A stretch of DNA of 64,000 nucleotides from Methanothrix soehngenii GP6 (GCF_000204415.1 NC_015416.1:1426001-1490000), one strand, 5' to 3'; positions 1 to 9,368 are shown, counted from the first letter of the stretch. The notes: generated by a model from the sequence alone, not told the origin. Numbers and translations are program-made.

Positions 1-395
1 CCACTCTCCTTTATCCTGGCGGCTGCATCTTTTATCTGGGATTCGTTCAACCGGTCGATCTCCTTGCCCCGGAAGTCTATGGCCCCATCAAGAATGATGG
101 ACTGGCCCAGGTTGTAGTCCTGAGGATTGGTCCCCGGACCCGGTATCAGCACCAGGGCCACAGGATCCGTCTTCTTCTCGGCAATCATATTTGTGATCAG
201 AGTGGTGCTTAAAACCACCCTCTCGATCTTGCTGACGTCCACTCCTCTGACCAGCTCATCCAGAGCCCCCAGCAAGCATCCCAGCAGATCATTGTGATCC
301 GTAGGCACATAGGCCGTCTTCTCCACCCGGCTGCCATCCACCAAAACAGCATCAGTGGTGGTTCCGCCGACATCTATTCCAATAAGCATTTTCAT
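1..395 (-). CDS. Hydantoinase/oxoprolinase family protein, N-terminal part (runs off the left edge)
   Basis: About 130 residues are visible, from the start codon to the window edge. The N-terminus MLIGIDVGGTTTDAVLV is the ASKHA-type phosphate-binding loop of hydantoinase A/oxoprolinase proteins. A later stretch (LSTTLITNMIAE) also fits the family. These proteins couple ATP hydrolysis to opening of cyclic amides; the substrate cannot be told here. Two in-frame ATGs (395 and 389) are possible; the first overlaps the stop codon of the upstream MFS gene by 4 nt (ATGA), so the two are probably co-transcribed. Confidence 0.85.
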   Translation of the reverse strand, partial: MKMLIGIDVGGTTTDAVLVDGSRVEKTAYVPTDHNDLLGCLLGALDELVRGVDVSKIERVVLSTTLITNMIAEKKTDPVALVLIPGPGTNPQDYNLGQSIILDGAIDFRGKEIDRLNESQIKDAAARIKES

Positions 396-1162
396 TCGCC
401 TTTCGATAGGCGCTCTGGATCAGGATATATATCGGCTTTGTGGTCTTTTGGAGGATATATGAAAGAGGGCTTTGCTAAACCATAGAGGCATAGGCCGAAA
501 TTGTGCCGACCCTTCCCGTGGAGGAGGTCTGAAAGCTTTCGGATGGAGTTGCCGCCGCCCCAGCAAATAGAGGGCACGAGCATTGCCATTATCCTCCTCC
601 AGCCATTCTTATAATCCAGGTAAAACAGGGCTATGCAACCCAACAGGCATAGAACTCCCGCCAGGATGAAAGTAGCAGAAAAGCCAACAAAGCTGGCCAC
701 GGCTGCACCCAACGCCCCGGTTGCTGCCGTGCCCAGGCCGGTAGCGGTTGAGTATACTGACCACTGAAAGCTCTCCTGTCCCTTATCGAGATTTGCAGAC
801 CACAAACCAAGCCAGGTTGGATAGGCGAGTCCGCTTCCCAATCCATAAATAACCTCTGCGATATAAATATGATATATGCTGCTGGCAGAGACATAGATGA
901 GGGGGACACCAGCCATGAGAATCGTCCCCACGAACAGCCACTTCGTCTTATCAGACTGCCTGTCCACATAATGGCCAAAGGGGAGTTGCACCAGGGACTT
1001 GGTGAATAGGAAGAGAGCACTGGCAAGTCCCGCGGAAAGCATGCTGCCTCCAGCTACACCGCCACCATTAATATAAATGGCAATTATGGGCTGAATCAGT
1101 CCAAATCCGGTGAGGACGAATATATCCGACAGCATAAGCAGTTTCATGGTGCGGTTCATCAT
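392..1162 (-). CDS. MFS-type transporter, half-size or C-terminally truncated
   Basis: 256 codons. Residues 1 to about 185 have the pattern of an MFS N-terminal half: around six hydrophobic helices and the cytoplasmic loop between helices 2 and 3 (FGHYVDRQSDKTKW). The last 70 residues are polar and do not form a second six-helix bundle, whereas normal MFS carriers have 12 helices in about 400 residues. It is either a half-carrier that dimerises or a decayed gene that lost its C-terminal half. The stop overlaps the hydantoinase start. The substrate is unknown. Confidence 0.6.
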   Translation of the reverse strand: MMNRTMKLLMLSDIFVLTGFGLIQPIIAIYINGGGVAGGSMLSAGLASALFLFTKSLVQLPFGHYVDRQSDKTKWLFVGTILMAGVPLIYVSASSIYHIYIAEVIYGLGSGLAYPTWLGLWSANLDKGQESFQWSVYSTATGLGTAATGALGAAVASFVGFSATFILAGVLCLLGCIALFYLDYKNGWRRIMAMLVPSICWGGGNSIRKLSDLLHGKGRHNFGLCLYGLAKPSFIYPPKDHKADIYPDPERLSKGE

Positions 1163-1540
1163 AACGAATCACCTCCGATCCGTAATTTCAATCATTTATT
1201 AATTATTAAACAAGATAAAAATACAATAGCATCATCCGGCCATTGCACTAACGAAATATTCTCCGCCCTCCTATCGACATCCTACGCGATAATCAGACCA
1301 AGGAAGCTCTTGGCAGAGCTAGAATAGAAGGATGTTATATCAATATGGACTTAAAATTCAGACGATAGATATCCATATTCTGAATCATCAATGTTTTTCA
1401 GCATGAAGTCTTATATAAATATTGCTAAGCATAGCTAAGTGGAATATGCCGATCTATTTCATCATGCCATCAGAGTCATGCGATTCATATATGGCCATTT
1501 TGCCGGGAGCGAGGGATAGGCCAAAAGGCTTCAGTCCCAT
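1163..1540. other. AT-rich intergenic region with an orphan box A
   Basis: No credible gene is visible in these 378 nt. Positions 1411-1423 (ttatataaatatt) make a strong archaeal TATA box on either strand but lie far from both flanking starts. An imperfect inverted repeat (atatgga...tccatat) lies around 1342-1379. The part next to 1162 should hold the promoter of the MFS/hydantoinase pair. Confidence 0.4.
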
Positions 1541-1774
1541 CTAATCCAGCGCACCAATGAGCGGCTTTATCTCATAGACATCCAGCTGCCTTTGAATGGT
1601 AAACAGCTGATTGCCCATCTGATGGCTCTTGAGAAGGGAGTTCCCCACGTCCTTTGGCAGATAAAACTCCTCTTCCCCGAGCTTCACCCGGAAGAACTTC
1701 CTGCTCTCGCCCAGCTCCATGCCGCTATATCTGCCTGTGACCTTCTCGCCGACCTTAAGAATTCGAGGCTCCAT
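1541..1774 (-). CDS. Small hypothetical protein
   Basis: 77 residues, no family recognised. The protein is mixed alpha/beta with no membrane segment or Cys cluster. Coding is supported by a good Shine-Dalgarno (GAGGTGA) about 7 nt before the ATG and by protein-like composition. The 100-residue ORF on the other strand (1592-1894) is treated as its shadow. Confidence 0.55.
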   Translation of the reverse strand: MEPRILKVGEKVTGRYSGMELGESRKFFRVKLGEEEFYLPKDVGNSLLKSHQMGNQLFTIQRQLDVYEIKPLIGALD

Positions 1775-1995
1775 AGAGTTTCACCTCATTTATTGTTATA
1801 TTTGTATCTTGCTACTACTTCTATCTTCCGATCGGAGGCTGAAGACAAGCTTTTTAAACCAGGCAGCAATACGCTGTCAAAAAATGTGCATTAAGGTACA
1901 AAATTGGAGAATGACATAGACATGAATTCGATATGGAGGGACACAGATCAGCCATTTCTCCTGCTCTGTGATCGACTACTTCAGGGTGAGAAAAA

Positions 1996-2091
1996 ATGAG
2001 CATGCCCACCCCCTACATTGCGCTACTGATCGCTCTTATAGTTATGATATCCACAACTATATTTATATTAATGAGGAAATACCATGATTAA
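1996..2091 (+). CDS. 31-residue single-helix membrane protein upstream of the symporter
   Basis: A short ORF (starts MSMPTPYIALLIAL, ends RKYHD) with one strongly hydrophobic helix at residues 8-25 and a basic C-terminal end. The SD GGGTGAG (1984-1990) lies 5 nt before the ATG. The stop codon (2089-2091) overlaps the start of the symporter gene (2084) by 8 nt, so the two are translationally coupled. Several sodium:solute symporters have a small membrane companion gene just upstream; by position and topology this could be such a subunit. That role is inference; the coding call rests on the SD and overlap. Confidence 0.55.
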   Translation: MSMPTPYIALLIALIVMISTTIFILMRKYHD

Positions 2092-3496
2092 TCAATTGCT
2101 GCTGTTGGCCTACGTCCTGGCGATAATCCTGCTCTCACTTAAGCTGCGACAGGGGACATTCTCAGGCTTTGTCCTCTCCAACCGCAACATCGCCTATCCT
2201 GCCGTCATCGGCATTGCCTATACTGCTGCCTACTTCAGCGCAGCCTCCTTCCTGGGAGGAGGCGGTTACGGACTTGCCGCCGGCATGCCCTGGGTGATCT
2301 TCTGCTCCCTATTTCATGTCGGATTCGCCTGCATCGCCTGGATCATGGCAGGGAGGATATGGACCATGGCAAAGCAGTACGATGCCAAGACGGTTCCCCA
2401 GCTGCTGGAGAGAAGATACAACTCTCCCCTGGGAAAGGTCATACTTGCTATCATCATGCTCATCCTCTATACCGTATACCTGGTCCCCATCTTCAAAGGA
2501 TGCGCTACCCTATTTCAGGGAATGATTGGCGTATCCTACCTGGAGGGTCTATTGATCACCGTAGCCATAGTGGCCATTTACTACGCCATCGGCGGGCTGC
2601 CGGCGATAATCTGGGTGGGATTCATCCAGGGCGTATTGATGCTGATAGGGGCCGTCTTCCTCTACGGCGGCCTGATCTCCGCTGGCGGCGGACTGGATAT
2701 CTGGGAGAGAATTCCCCTTGATGTGCTCAGCATGAATGGCCTTAATATCCCCTGGCAGCAGACATTTGGACAGGCCTTCTCCATCAGTCTGGGACTGCTC
2801 GCCCTTCCCGATCTGCTGATTATGATATTCTCCGCCCGGGACAAGAGGGTCGTTCGCTTCGCGGGCATTTACGGACCCATCTCCATCGCCATCTATTCAG
2901 TATGCATCTTCTCCCTGGGAATCCTGGCCTATGGAGCATTGAGCGCCGAGCAGATAGCTCCATTCCTCAAGAATCCCGACGGCCTGGTGCCATTCGTCGC
3001 CACACTGATCCTGCCCAAGGGCTTTGACGGGATCATCCTGTTGGCAGCCATATCTGCAGCCATGTCCACTATGAGCGCCATTGTGCTGGTCACTGCAACC
3101 TCCCTCACCTCGGACATCCTGCGCTATCTGAATCCAGGAATTGCCGACCGGAAGGTTCTCCTACTCACCCGCATGATTGGGGTGGCTATACTGATCATCG
3201 CCGCCGTCTCGGCGATCAATGTGCCACAACAGATCGTGCCCCTGGTGGCGGTCAGCATGGGTATCATCGCCTGCTGCGTCCTGGTGCCACTGTTCTTGGG
3301 CATCTTCTGGCAGAGGGGCAATGAGACCGGCTTCATTGCCAGCCTGCTTGCCTCCTTCCTCTCGGTGGTGGTCTGGTACTTCTACGGCTACCCCCTCATC
3401 CACCCCGTATTTGTAGGGCTGATCTGCGGAACGGCAGCATATCTCATCGGCAGCCTGGCGACGAGCCGGCCGGAAGGGGTGAAGACCACAGGTTAG
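2084..3496 (+). CDS. Sodium:solute symporter (SSS/SLC5 family)
   Basis: 470 residues, almost entirely hydrophobic, with 12-13 predicted helices. The early segment (LSNRNIAYPAVIGIAYTAAYFSAASFLGGGGYG, residues about 31-63) and ARDKRVVRFAGIYGPI are typical of the SSS family, which moves small organic solutes with sodium. The length is normal and no extra domain is attached, unlike the second SSS protein at 5759. The substrate cannot be assigned: pantothenate, acetate, proline and other types look alike at this level. It overlaps the 31-residue ORF upstream; a T-run at about 3552 may end the transcript. Confidence 0.85.
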   Translation: MINQLLLLAYVLAIILLSLKLRQGTFSGFVLSNRNIAYPAVIGIAYTAAYFSAASFLGGGGYGLAAGMPWVIFCSLFHVGFACIAWIMAGRIWTMAKQYDAKTVPQLLERRYNSPLGKVILAIIMLILYTVYLVPIFKGCATLFQGMIGVSYLEGLLITVAIVAIYYAIGGLPAIIWVGFIQGVLMLIGAVFLYGGLISAGGGLDIWERIPLDVLSMNGLNIPWQQTFGQAFSISLGLLALPDLLIMIFSARDKRVVRFAGIYGPISIAIYSVCIFSLGILAYGALSAEQIAPFLKNPDGLVPFVATLILPKGFDGIILLAAISAAMSTMSAIVLVTATSLTSDILRYLNPGIADRKVLLLTRMIGVAILIIAAVSAINVPQQIVPLVAVSMGIIACCVLVPLFLGIFWQRGNETGFIASLLASFLSVVVWYFYGYPLIHPVFVGLICGTAAYLIGSLATSRPEGVKTTG

Positions 3497-3664
3497 ATAT
3501 AAAACAGCTAATAGGAGGATGATCAGCCCCGTTCTTCCGCCTATTTTGCCAATTTTTTTGCCGAATACCATTGAATTATGGACTGAATGGAAGATCAATT
3601 GGCAGTGATCAGGCAGCTGCTCGCCACCTCATTGAGGAGACAGGGGAAAGCACTTTTGGATTAA

Positions 3665-3673
3665 ATTAATATA
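3665..3673 (+). promoter_or_regulatory. Box A of the MC1 gene
   Basis: The sequence attaatata lies about 43-50 nt before the TTG start at 3716, followed by an SD (caggaggga) at about 3702-3710. This spacing fits a short 5' leader. Confidence 0.5.
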
Positions 3674-3715
3674 CCGAATCAGAGAGGCATATCATAACCA
3701 TCAGGAGGGAAAAAT

Positions 3716-3982
3716 TTGGCTGAAATGAGAAACTTTGCCCTGAGGGACGCCCAGGGAAATGAGATTGGAGTCTTCACAGGAAAATCGCCCAGGCAAGCGG
3801 CACTGAAAGCCGCCAACCGCGGCTACACAGAGATTAAGTTGCGTGAGCGTGGCACCAAGAAGGTACACATCTTCTCAGGAGAGAGGGTGCAGGTAGACAA
3901 GCCTGCGGGAGCACCTGCCTGGATGCCGGATAAAATATGGAAGCCAAAGGTGAAGAAAGAGGGCATCGAGAAGCTGGATTAG
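3716..3982 (+). CDS. Chromosomal protein MC1
   Basis: 88 residues, basic. It matches the MC1 family of abundant monomeric DNA-bending proteins of Methanosarcinales (residues 5-40, RNFALRDAQGNE ... RQAALKAANRG, are diagnostic). MC1 compacts DNA and bends it sharply. The start is TTG: the SD GGAGGGA sits 6 nt upstream and the protein begins MAEMRNF; the first ATG at 3725 would remove the first residues of the fold. The protein looks intact, and the N-terminal half closely resembles the Methanothrix version as I remember it. Confidence 0.95.
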   Translation: MAEMRNFALRDAQGNEIGVFTGKSPRQAALKAANRGYTEIKLRERGTKKVHIFSGERVQVDKPAGAPAWMPDKIWKPKVKKEGIEKLD

Positions 3983-4145
3983 GTCTAAGCCATATCAGGA
4001 GCCTCAGGCAAAGGAGCGCAGCCCTCTTATCGGGTCTGCGCCGCATCCTTGCCTCTAAAACAAAAATGGCATAAATATTTATTTTATAAGAATGGGGATG
4101 AATTGAGCTTACGCTACTATAATCCCTCTCCATTCCAGGAATATC

Positions 4146-5450
4146 CTAAGGCACAAGGCGCCTTCGATCTCTGGGAAAGATCACCGCATCACGAATGTTC
4201 TCCAGATTGAGCATGGTCATCACCAGGCGGGACAGCCCCAGACCCCAACCAGCATGAGGGGGCATTCCATAGCGAAAAGCCCGAAGATAGAATTCAAAGC
4301 CATCAGGATCCAGCCCCTTCTCCTTTATCCTCTCCACCAGCAGGCTGTAGTCGTGCACCCTCTGCGCCCCGCTGGCCAGCTCCATCCTCGGGTGCATGAG
4401 ATCGAATCCCCGGCAGATCTCAGGCTTATCCTCATAAGGCAGAGTATAGTAGGGCTTGATTGATGATGGCCAATCTATCAGGAAGTAATGCTCTCCAATG
4501 CTCTCTCCTAAGAATCTCTCCGTCTCTGTATCCAGGTCGTCGCCCCATTGCATCCTGGCCCCAGCCTTCTCTTCCGCCAGCTCCAGAGCACGGGTGTAGG
4601 TGATCCTCTTGAAGGGAAGCCGGGGCACCTCCAGCTCCATATTCAAGACCTCCAGCTGGCGGCGGCAGTTATCAGCCACATAGCTATATGCCCCGGCCAC
4701 CGCCTCCTCCAGGATCTCCATTACATCCTTGTCATCGGCAAAGCTCACCTCCAGATCTATGGAGATGGCCTCATTCAGATGGCGCCTGGTATCATGCTCC
4801 TCCGCCCGGAATATGGGACCGATCTCATAAACACGGTCCATGCCCGCTCCCATCAGCATCTGTTTGTAGAGCTGCGGGCTCTGGTTCAAGAAGGCCTCCT
4901 TCTCAAAGTAGCTGATGGGAAAGAGATCTGTCCCTCCCTCTGTGGCTGCGGCCACGATCTTGGGGGTGAAGACCTCAACTATCCCCTTCTTATGGAAATA
5001 GTCCCTGAGACTGCAAAGGACTGCGCTCTCGATCTCGAATGCGGCCAGGACGCAGGGCCGGCGGATGTCCATGAACCTGGAGTCAAGGCGGGTGTCAAGC
5101 TCGCACTCCACCTTCTCCGTGGGATCCAAAGGAAGAGGCACCTGGGCGGCGCTCAAAACCTGAATCTCCGTGGGAAGGATCTCATATCCTCGCGGAGCCT
5201 TGGCCTCCGCCTTAACATTCCCCCGGACCATAACCACGCTCTCCCGGCTGATGGAGCGCGCCATCTTGAAAACATCCTTTCCCAGGAGCTTCTTGACCAG
5301 AGTTATCTGAGCCATTCCCTCTCTGTCCCTGAGCACCAGGAAAGCTATGCCCCCCAGGTCCCTGATCTCATGGGCGAAGCCCGCCAGCATGACCTCTTTT
5401 CCGTCCATATCCGCAGATATTTGGCCTGAATAATGAGTTCTGAGGATCAA
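4146..5450 (-). CDS. aspS: Aspartyl-tRNA synthetase, archaeal type
   Basis: 434 residues, normal for the archaeal class IIb enzyme: N-terminal OB-fold anticodon domain (1-105), then the catalytic core with motif 2 ([14 protein letters not shown]) and motif 3 ([11 protein letters not shown] near the end). It lacks the insertion domain of bacterial AspRS. His27 ([11 protein letters not shown]) lies where non-discriminating archaeal enzymes carry His and discriminating ones Trp, so it may also charge tRNA-Asn for amidotransferase conversion; that is inference from one site. It is monocistronic and divergent from the symporter-like genes at 5556. Confidence 0.95.
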   Translation of the reverse strand: MILRTHYSGQISADMDGKEVMLAGFAHEIRDLGGIAFLVLRDREGMAQITLVKKLLGKDVFKMARSISRESVVMVRGNVKAEAKAPRGYEILPTEIQVLSAAQVPLPLDPTEKVECELDTRLDSRFMDIRRPCVLAAFEIESAVLCSLRDYFHKKGIVEVFTPKIVAAATEGGTDLFPISYFEKEAFLNQSPQLYKQMLMGAGMDRVYEIGPIFRAEEHDTRRHLNEAISIDLEVSFADDKDVMEILEEAVAGAYSYVADNCRRQLEVLNMELEVPRLPFKRITYTRALELAEEKAGARMQWGDDLDTETERFLGESIGEHYFLIDWPSSIKPYYTLPYEDKPEICRGFDLMHPRMELASGAQRVHDYSLLVERIKEKGLDPDGFEFYLRAFRYGMPPHAGWGLGLSRLVMTMLNLENIRDAVIFPRDRRRLVP

Positions 5451-5555
5451 TTCATCTCACGGCTGCGAGAATGAATTCCTGATATAAAAGCAGTCTGATC
5501 TACATGCAGTAGATATATCTGCTAAGGGGATTATAACCTATCCGGGTTTATAGCC

Positions 5556-5762
5556 ATGGCCTCACTCCACGACCTCCTGAGCCAGAAGGATTTCTGGATT
5601 TTGCTCTTCTTCTTAGGATGGGTGCTGCTCAACTGGCCTATGCTTTCCTTGGCCGATGCCATAATTCTGCTGGGCATGCCTGCGATACTCGTCTATATAT
5701 CTGCAGTCTGGATGATACTCATTCTCCTGATGTACCTCTTTGACCGGGGGAATTCTGGTTGA
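5556..5762 (+). CDS. Small two-helix membrane protein partnered with the SSS-DUF835 protein
   Basis: 68 residues with hydrophobic helices at about 13-32 and 35-63 and a short polar N-terminus. It overlaps the next gene by 4 nt, so it is translationally coupled. Its position matches the small subunit genes that precede some SSS transporters, and the same arrangement occurs at 1996/2084. The likely role is an accessory subunit of the receptor-like symporter downstream; there is no recognisable catalytic motif. Confidence 0.65.
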   Translation: MASLHDLLSQKDFWILLFFLGWVLLNWPMLSLADAIILLGMPAILVYISAVWMILILLMYLFDRGNSG

Positions 5763-8700
5763 TAGGCCAGAATACCGCTCTTGTGGTTATGGTGCTCTAT
5801 CTGCTCCTTCTTTTCGCAATAGCTAGGTTCTCAGATAATAGAAAGCTAGAGGGCAAGAGCATCGTCAGCAATCCCTATGTCTATGCCCTCTCCCTATCCG
5901 TATATGTCTCAGCATGGACCTTTTACGGCTCCATAGGAAGAGCAGCATCTACCGGCCTGGAATTTTTGCCTATATATTTAGGGCCCGTCCTGGCTATGAC
6001 ATTGGGCTGGGTGCTCATCAGAAAGATGGTTCGCGTATCCAAGGAGTACCGCCTCACCTCCATCAGCGATTTCTTGAGCTTTCGCTACGGCAGGAGCTAT
6101 GCCATCGGCGCAGTGGTTGCTCTGCTCAGCCTGGTCATGGTAACCCCTTATGTGGCTTTGCAGCTGATAGCCATCTCCACCTCATTAGAGACTCTGGCCG
6201 AATCCCATACCCTCCTGAGCTTCTCCTGGGAGAGCACCCTGGTGGTGGCCCTCCTCCTGGGCATATTCGCCATGATCTTCGGCGCCCGCCAGCTAGACCC
6301 CATGGAGCGGCATGAGGGGCTGATTGCTGTGGTGGCCTTCGAATCCCTGGTGAAGCTGGTGGCTTTTCTGATGATAGGGCTATTCGTTGCCTATGGAATC
6401 TTTGGAGGCTATGGGGATATCTTCAGCCAGATGGCTGAACAGGCTCGTAGTAATCCGAATTATTCCAACCTCATGGACGTGGAGTATCCTCTTTGGTTCT
6501 CCCTGACCCTCGTGTCCTTTTTTGCCATATTATTCTTGCCCAGACAGTTTCATGTCATGGTTGTGGAGAACTCAGAAGTGGGCCATCTGAAAAAGGCGAT
6601 GTGGCTCTTCCCCCTCTACCTCCTGCTGATCAACCTTTTCGTTCCGGCCATCGCCTGGGGCGGGTTGCTCCTCAATACCCCCGGCCTCAAGGACTCCTTC
6701 ATAATAACCATACCTTATAGCCACAATCAAGACCTTCTATCTCTTTTGGTCTTCATAGGAGGGACATCGGCAGCCACTGCCATGATCCTAGTCGAGTCCG
6801 TGGCCGTCGGCACGATGCTGCTCAACGACCTGGAGCTCCCCTATATTCTGCGCCATATTAAAAAGCAGAAGAACCTGGCCGATGCACTCCTCAACACCAG
6901 AAGGCTGAATATACTCCTGGTTGTCCTATTAGGATACCTCTTCTCCCATGTTGCTGCCTATCAGATACTGGCAGATATCGGAATCGTCTCATTTCTCGCT
7001 GCCAGTCAGCTGGCGCCAGCTGCTCTCGGAGGCCTTTATTGGAGAGGAGGAAACCGAAAAGGAGCTATGGCAGGTCTCGTTTCAGGATTTCTGCTCTGGT
7101 CCTACACCGCCTTGATACCCACCATGGCCGGGGACGATGGCATGCTCTCAAGCCTGGTTAGAGATGGAGCCTTCGGCCTGTCTTTCCTCAGACCCACAGA
7201 CCTATTCGGCCTCGGCCTTGACCAGTGGACCAACTCCGTATTCTGGACGCTGCTGGTCAACACCAGCCTTTACATCCTCGTATCCCTTCTCACTAAGCCC
7301 AGTCTCGAGGAGGAAAGCATCGCTAAATCATTCATATACGGTGCAGAAAAAGCGATGGCACAGGGCGAGGAGCTGCCAGTTGAGCCCCGAGCTATGCTTT
7401 ATGGGACAATAAGCGAGATCGAGACGACCCTTGCAAAGTATATAGGAGAGGAAAGAGCAAATCGTCAGGTCGATCTATATCTGAGGCAACTGGGAGCGAC
7501 CAGAGAGACGGTTAGCCCCAGGCAACTTCAGGAGCTTTGGAACCAGTTCGAAAAGACCCTCACCGGGTCAGTAGGACCTTCTGCCACCAGAATGATTGTA
7601 GAGGAACAGGTTCCCGTTAAGCCAGTGGTGGAAGAGAAGAAGGAGACCCTTCCCACCTATGATCTGACGAGGGGAAGGATATACATAGTGCCTGATATCG
7701 CTTATGAGGTCTTCACCGACCAGATCACCCACGGTGTAGAAGGGCTGTGTATCACCCACTCCTCCCCGGAGGAGGTCAGGCTCCGCTGGGGATTCAAGGA
7801 GACGCCCATCATCAAGCTGAGCGACGAGAAGAGAAGCGATCGATACATCTCACCCCGAAATCTGCCCCTCCTATTCATAACCATAAAATCGTTCGTCGAC
7901 TCCAGCAGAAACAGCATTGTGCTCATCGACAGCATAGAAAAGCTGGTGAATGAGAACATGTTCAAGGTTCCAGAGAGGGAGATGCTGGACTTCGTCTATC
8001 AGATGGAGCTGCTGGGAAAAAGGACTCATCTGATCCTGGCTGAGGGAGAGGATTTCGTCCATATGGAACTGAATTCCAGCGTCAATGAGGCAAAGGAGCT
8101 ATTGTTCACCCTGGGTCCCCTCTCAGAGTACCTCTTTCGGCTCTTCTCAGATACGATGCTCTCCGCACTGAATGAAGGGGTGAGAAGAGAGGTGGTCATG
8201 AAAGCCAATGAACTTATTGCAGCAGGCGGATTCTTTGAGGTGGCTCCAAAGAGAGATCGGCCCTCTGACGAAGCCGGGCCGGCCTGCGAGCCAGATATGC
8301 AGGATGCTCTGACCGCCATTCCCAGTTTGAATATCAGACCAGGACTGGTTCTGACCAGGCATAGCTTTTTCCTCGCTTTAAGGAGGCTGGACAGAATCAT
8401 CAGAACATTTGATCCCACCTTCGATATCAAGGATACATTGGCTGAGATCATGAAGAGCTATGGAAGGAGCCCATTTGAGGTATCGCTTATCCCAGGGACC
8501 ACGTATATCGTAGAGGAGGAGAAGCCCAAAAAGAGCCTGGAGGTATTCAGCGAGCTGGTAGCTCATGGAATGGAAGGGTTATGCCTCAGCCGACACAATC
8601 CCGAGACTCTGCAAGAGAGATTCAGCATACCTCCGGAGACTGTGATATGGCTGACTCAAAAGAGCGAACCAGGATACAGAACGGTGGACCCCACGAACTT

Positions 8701-8944
8701 TCCCAGGTTGAGCGGCATGATCTCCGAATTCCTCGACCAGGCCAACTATCCAATCATCCTCCTGGAAGGCATGGGCTACCTGATCACCCAGAGCAACTAT
8801 GAGACTGTGCTCCGGTTCGTTCAATTCCAGAGAGATGAGATTGCCATGAAGAACGCAATAATGCTGATCCACATTGATCCGTTATCCTTGGATACAAAAG
8901 AGCTCCACCGTCTGGCAAGCGAGATGGAGCCGTTCAGAGGCTGA
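5759..8944 (+). CDS. SLC5-type sensor/transporter fused to a STAC-like linker and two DUF835 domains
   Basis: 1061 residues. Residues 1 to about 520 form an SSS membrane module of the kind found in CbrA-type sensor kinases (SAWTFYGSIGRAA, LPIYLGPVLA, SISDFLSFRYG, PYVALQLIA). Residues about 555-620 (YIGEERANRQVDLYLRQLG ... LTGSVGPSATRMIVEE) match the STAC linker found between SSS and signalling domains. Two cytoplasmic DUF835-type domains follow: about 640-800 (GLCITHSSPEEVRLRWG ... ILIDSIEKL pattern) and about 905-1055 (GLCLSRHNPETLQERF ... VIWLT ... IILLEGMGYLI). There is no His-kinase, PAS or ATPase motif. It probably senses a solute while binding or transporting it and signals through the DUF835 domains, whose partner is unknown. 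Confidence 0.85.
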   Translation: MIGQNTALVVMVLYLLLLFAIARFSDNRKLEGKSIVSNPYVYALSLSVYVSAWTFYGSIGRAASTGLEFLPIYLGPVLAMTLGWVLIRKMVRVSKEYRLTSISDFLSFRYGRSYAIGAVVALLSLVMVTPYVALQLIAISTSLETLAESHTLLSFSWESTLVVALLLGIFAMIFGARQLDPMERHEGLIAVVAFESLVKLVAFLMIGLFVAYGIFGGYGDIFSQMAEQARSNPNYSNLMDVEYPLWFSLTLVSFFAILFLPRQFHVMVVENSEVGHLKKAMWLFPLYLLLINLFVPAIAWGGLLLNTPGLKDSFIITIPYSHNQDLLSLLVFIGGTSAATAMILVESVAVGTMLLNDLELPYILRHIKKQKNLADALLNTRRLNILLVVLLGYLFSHVAAYQILADIGIVSFLAASQLAPAALGGLYWRGGNRKGAMAGLVSGFLLWSYTALIPTMAGDDGMLSSLVRDGAFGLSFLRPTDLFGLGLDQWTNSVFWTLLVNTSLYILVSLLTKPSLEEESIAKSFIYGAEKAMAQGEELPVEPRAMLYGTISEIETTLAKYIGEERANRQVDLYLRQLGATRETVSPRQLQELWNQFEKTLTGSVGPSATRMIVEEQVPVKPVVEEKKETLPTYDLTRGRIYIVPDIAYEVFTDQITHGVEGLCITHSSPEEVRLRWGFKETPIIKLSDEKRSDRYISPRNLPLLFITIKSFVDSSRNSIVLIDSIEKLVNENMFKVPEREMLDFVYQMELLGKRTHLILAEGEDFVHMELNSSVNEAKELLFTLGPLSEYLFRLFSDTMLSALNEGVRREVVMKANELIAAGGFFEVAPKRDRPSDEAGPACEPDMQDALTAIPSLNIRPGLVLTRHSFFLALRRLDRIIRTFDPTFDIKDTLAEIMKSYGRSPFEVSLIPGTTYIVEEEKPKKSLEVFSELVAHGMEGLCLSRHNPETLQERFSIPPETVIWLTQKSEPGYRTVDPTNFPRLSGMISEFLDQANYPIILLEGMGYLITQSNYETVLRFVQFQRDEIAMKNAIMLIHIDPLSLDTKELHRLASEMEPFRG

Positions 8945-8986
8945 TTAGGAGAATTTTTAATAGCTAGACTACCCTAATATACAGCT

Positions 8987-9229
8987 ATGATCGAAGTTGG
9001 AATAGTCTTGCTGGCGGTCGTTCTCATATTCGGAGCCTTTCTTTTGCTGAGGTCCCTTAAAAATTTCGTCATAAACGCAATCGCCGGCCTCTTTATTCTT
9101 TTCCTGGCCAATCAGTTCATCAGCGCGGATATCGGCTATAGCTGGCTGGTCATACTGATTTGCGGAATCGGCGGGGCAGTTGGAGCAATCCTCTTGTTAG
9201 CCCTTCATTTCATAGGATTAGGCATCTAG
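8987..9229 (+). CDS. BofA-like membrane protein
   Basis: 80 residues with three hydrophobic segments. The middle and end (NAIAGLFILFLANQF, then GIGGAVGAILLLAL) follow the pattern of the pro-sigma-K processing inhibitor BofA family, which is widespread in archaea that do not sporulate; its archaeal function is unknown. It lies 42 nt after the SSS-DUF835 gene on the same strand and may share its transcript. Confidence 0.7.
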   Translation: MIEVGIVLLAVVLIFGAFLLLRSLKNFVINAIAGLFILFLANQFISADIGYSWLVILICGIGGAVGAILLLALHFIGLGI

Positions 9230-9368
9230 AATAGAGAGTGCCCTGAGAGGTGAACAAAGCATATTGGCCCAATCGAGATGAGAGGCATCAGGAACCGGAT
9301 GAACGGAGATAGGAAAGCCATAGAAGGAGATTCAATCAGATAAATAAAAATGTATATTGGGAAATATA

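Noticed and set aside
4548-5429. 293-residue plus-strand frame opposite aspS
   Set aside because: It is antisense to a fully conserved synthetase, has low-complexity composition and no SD.
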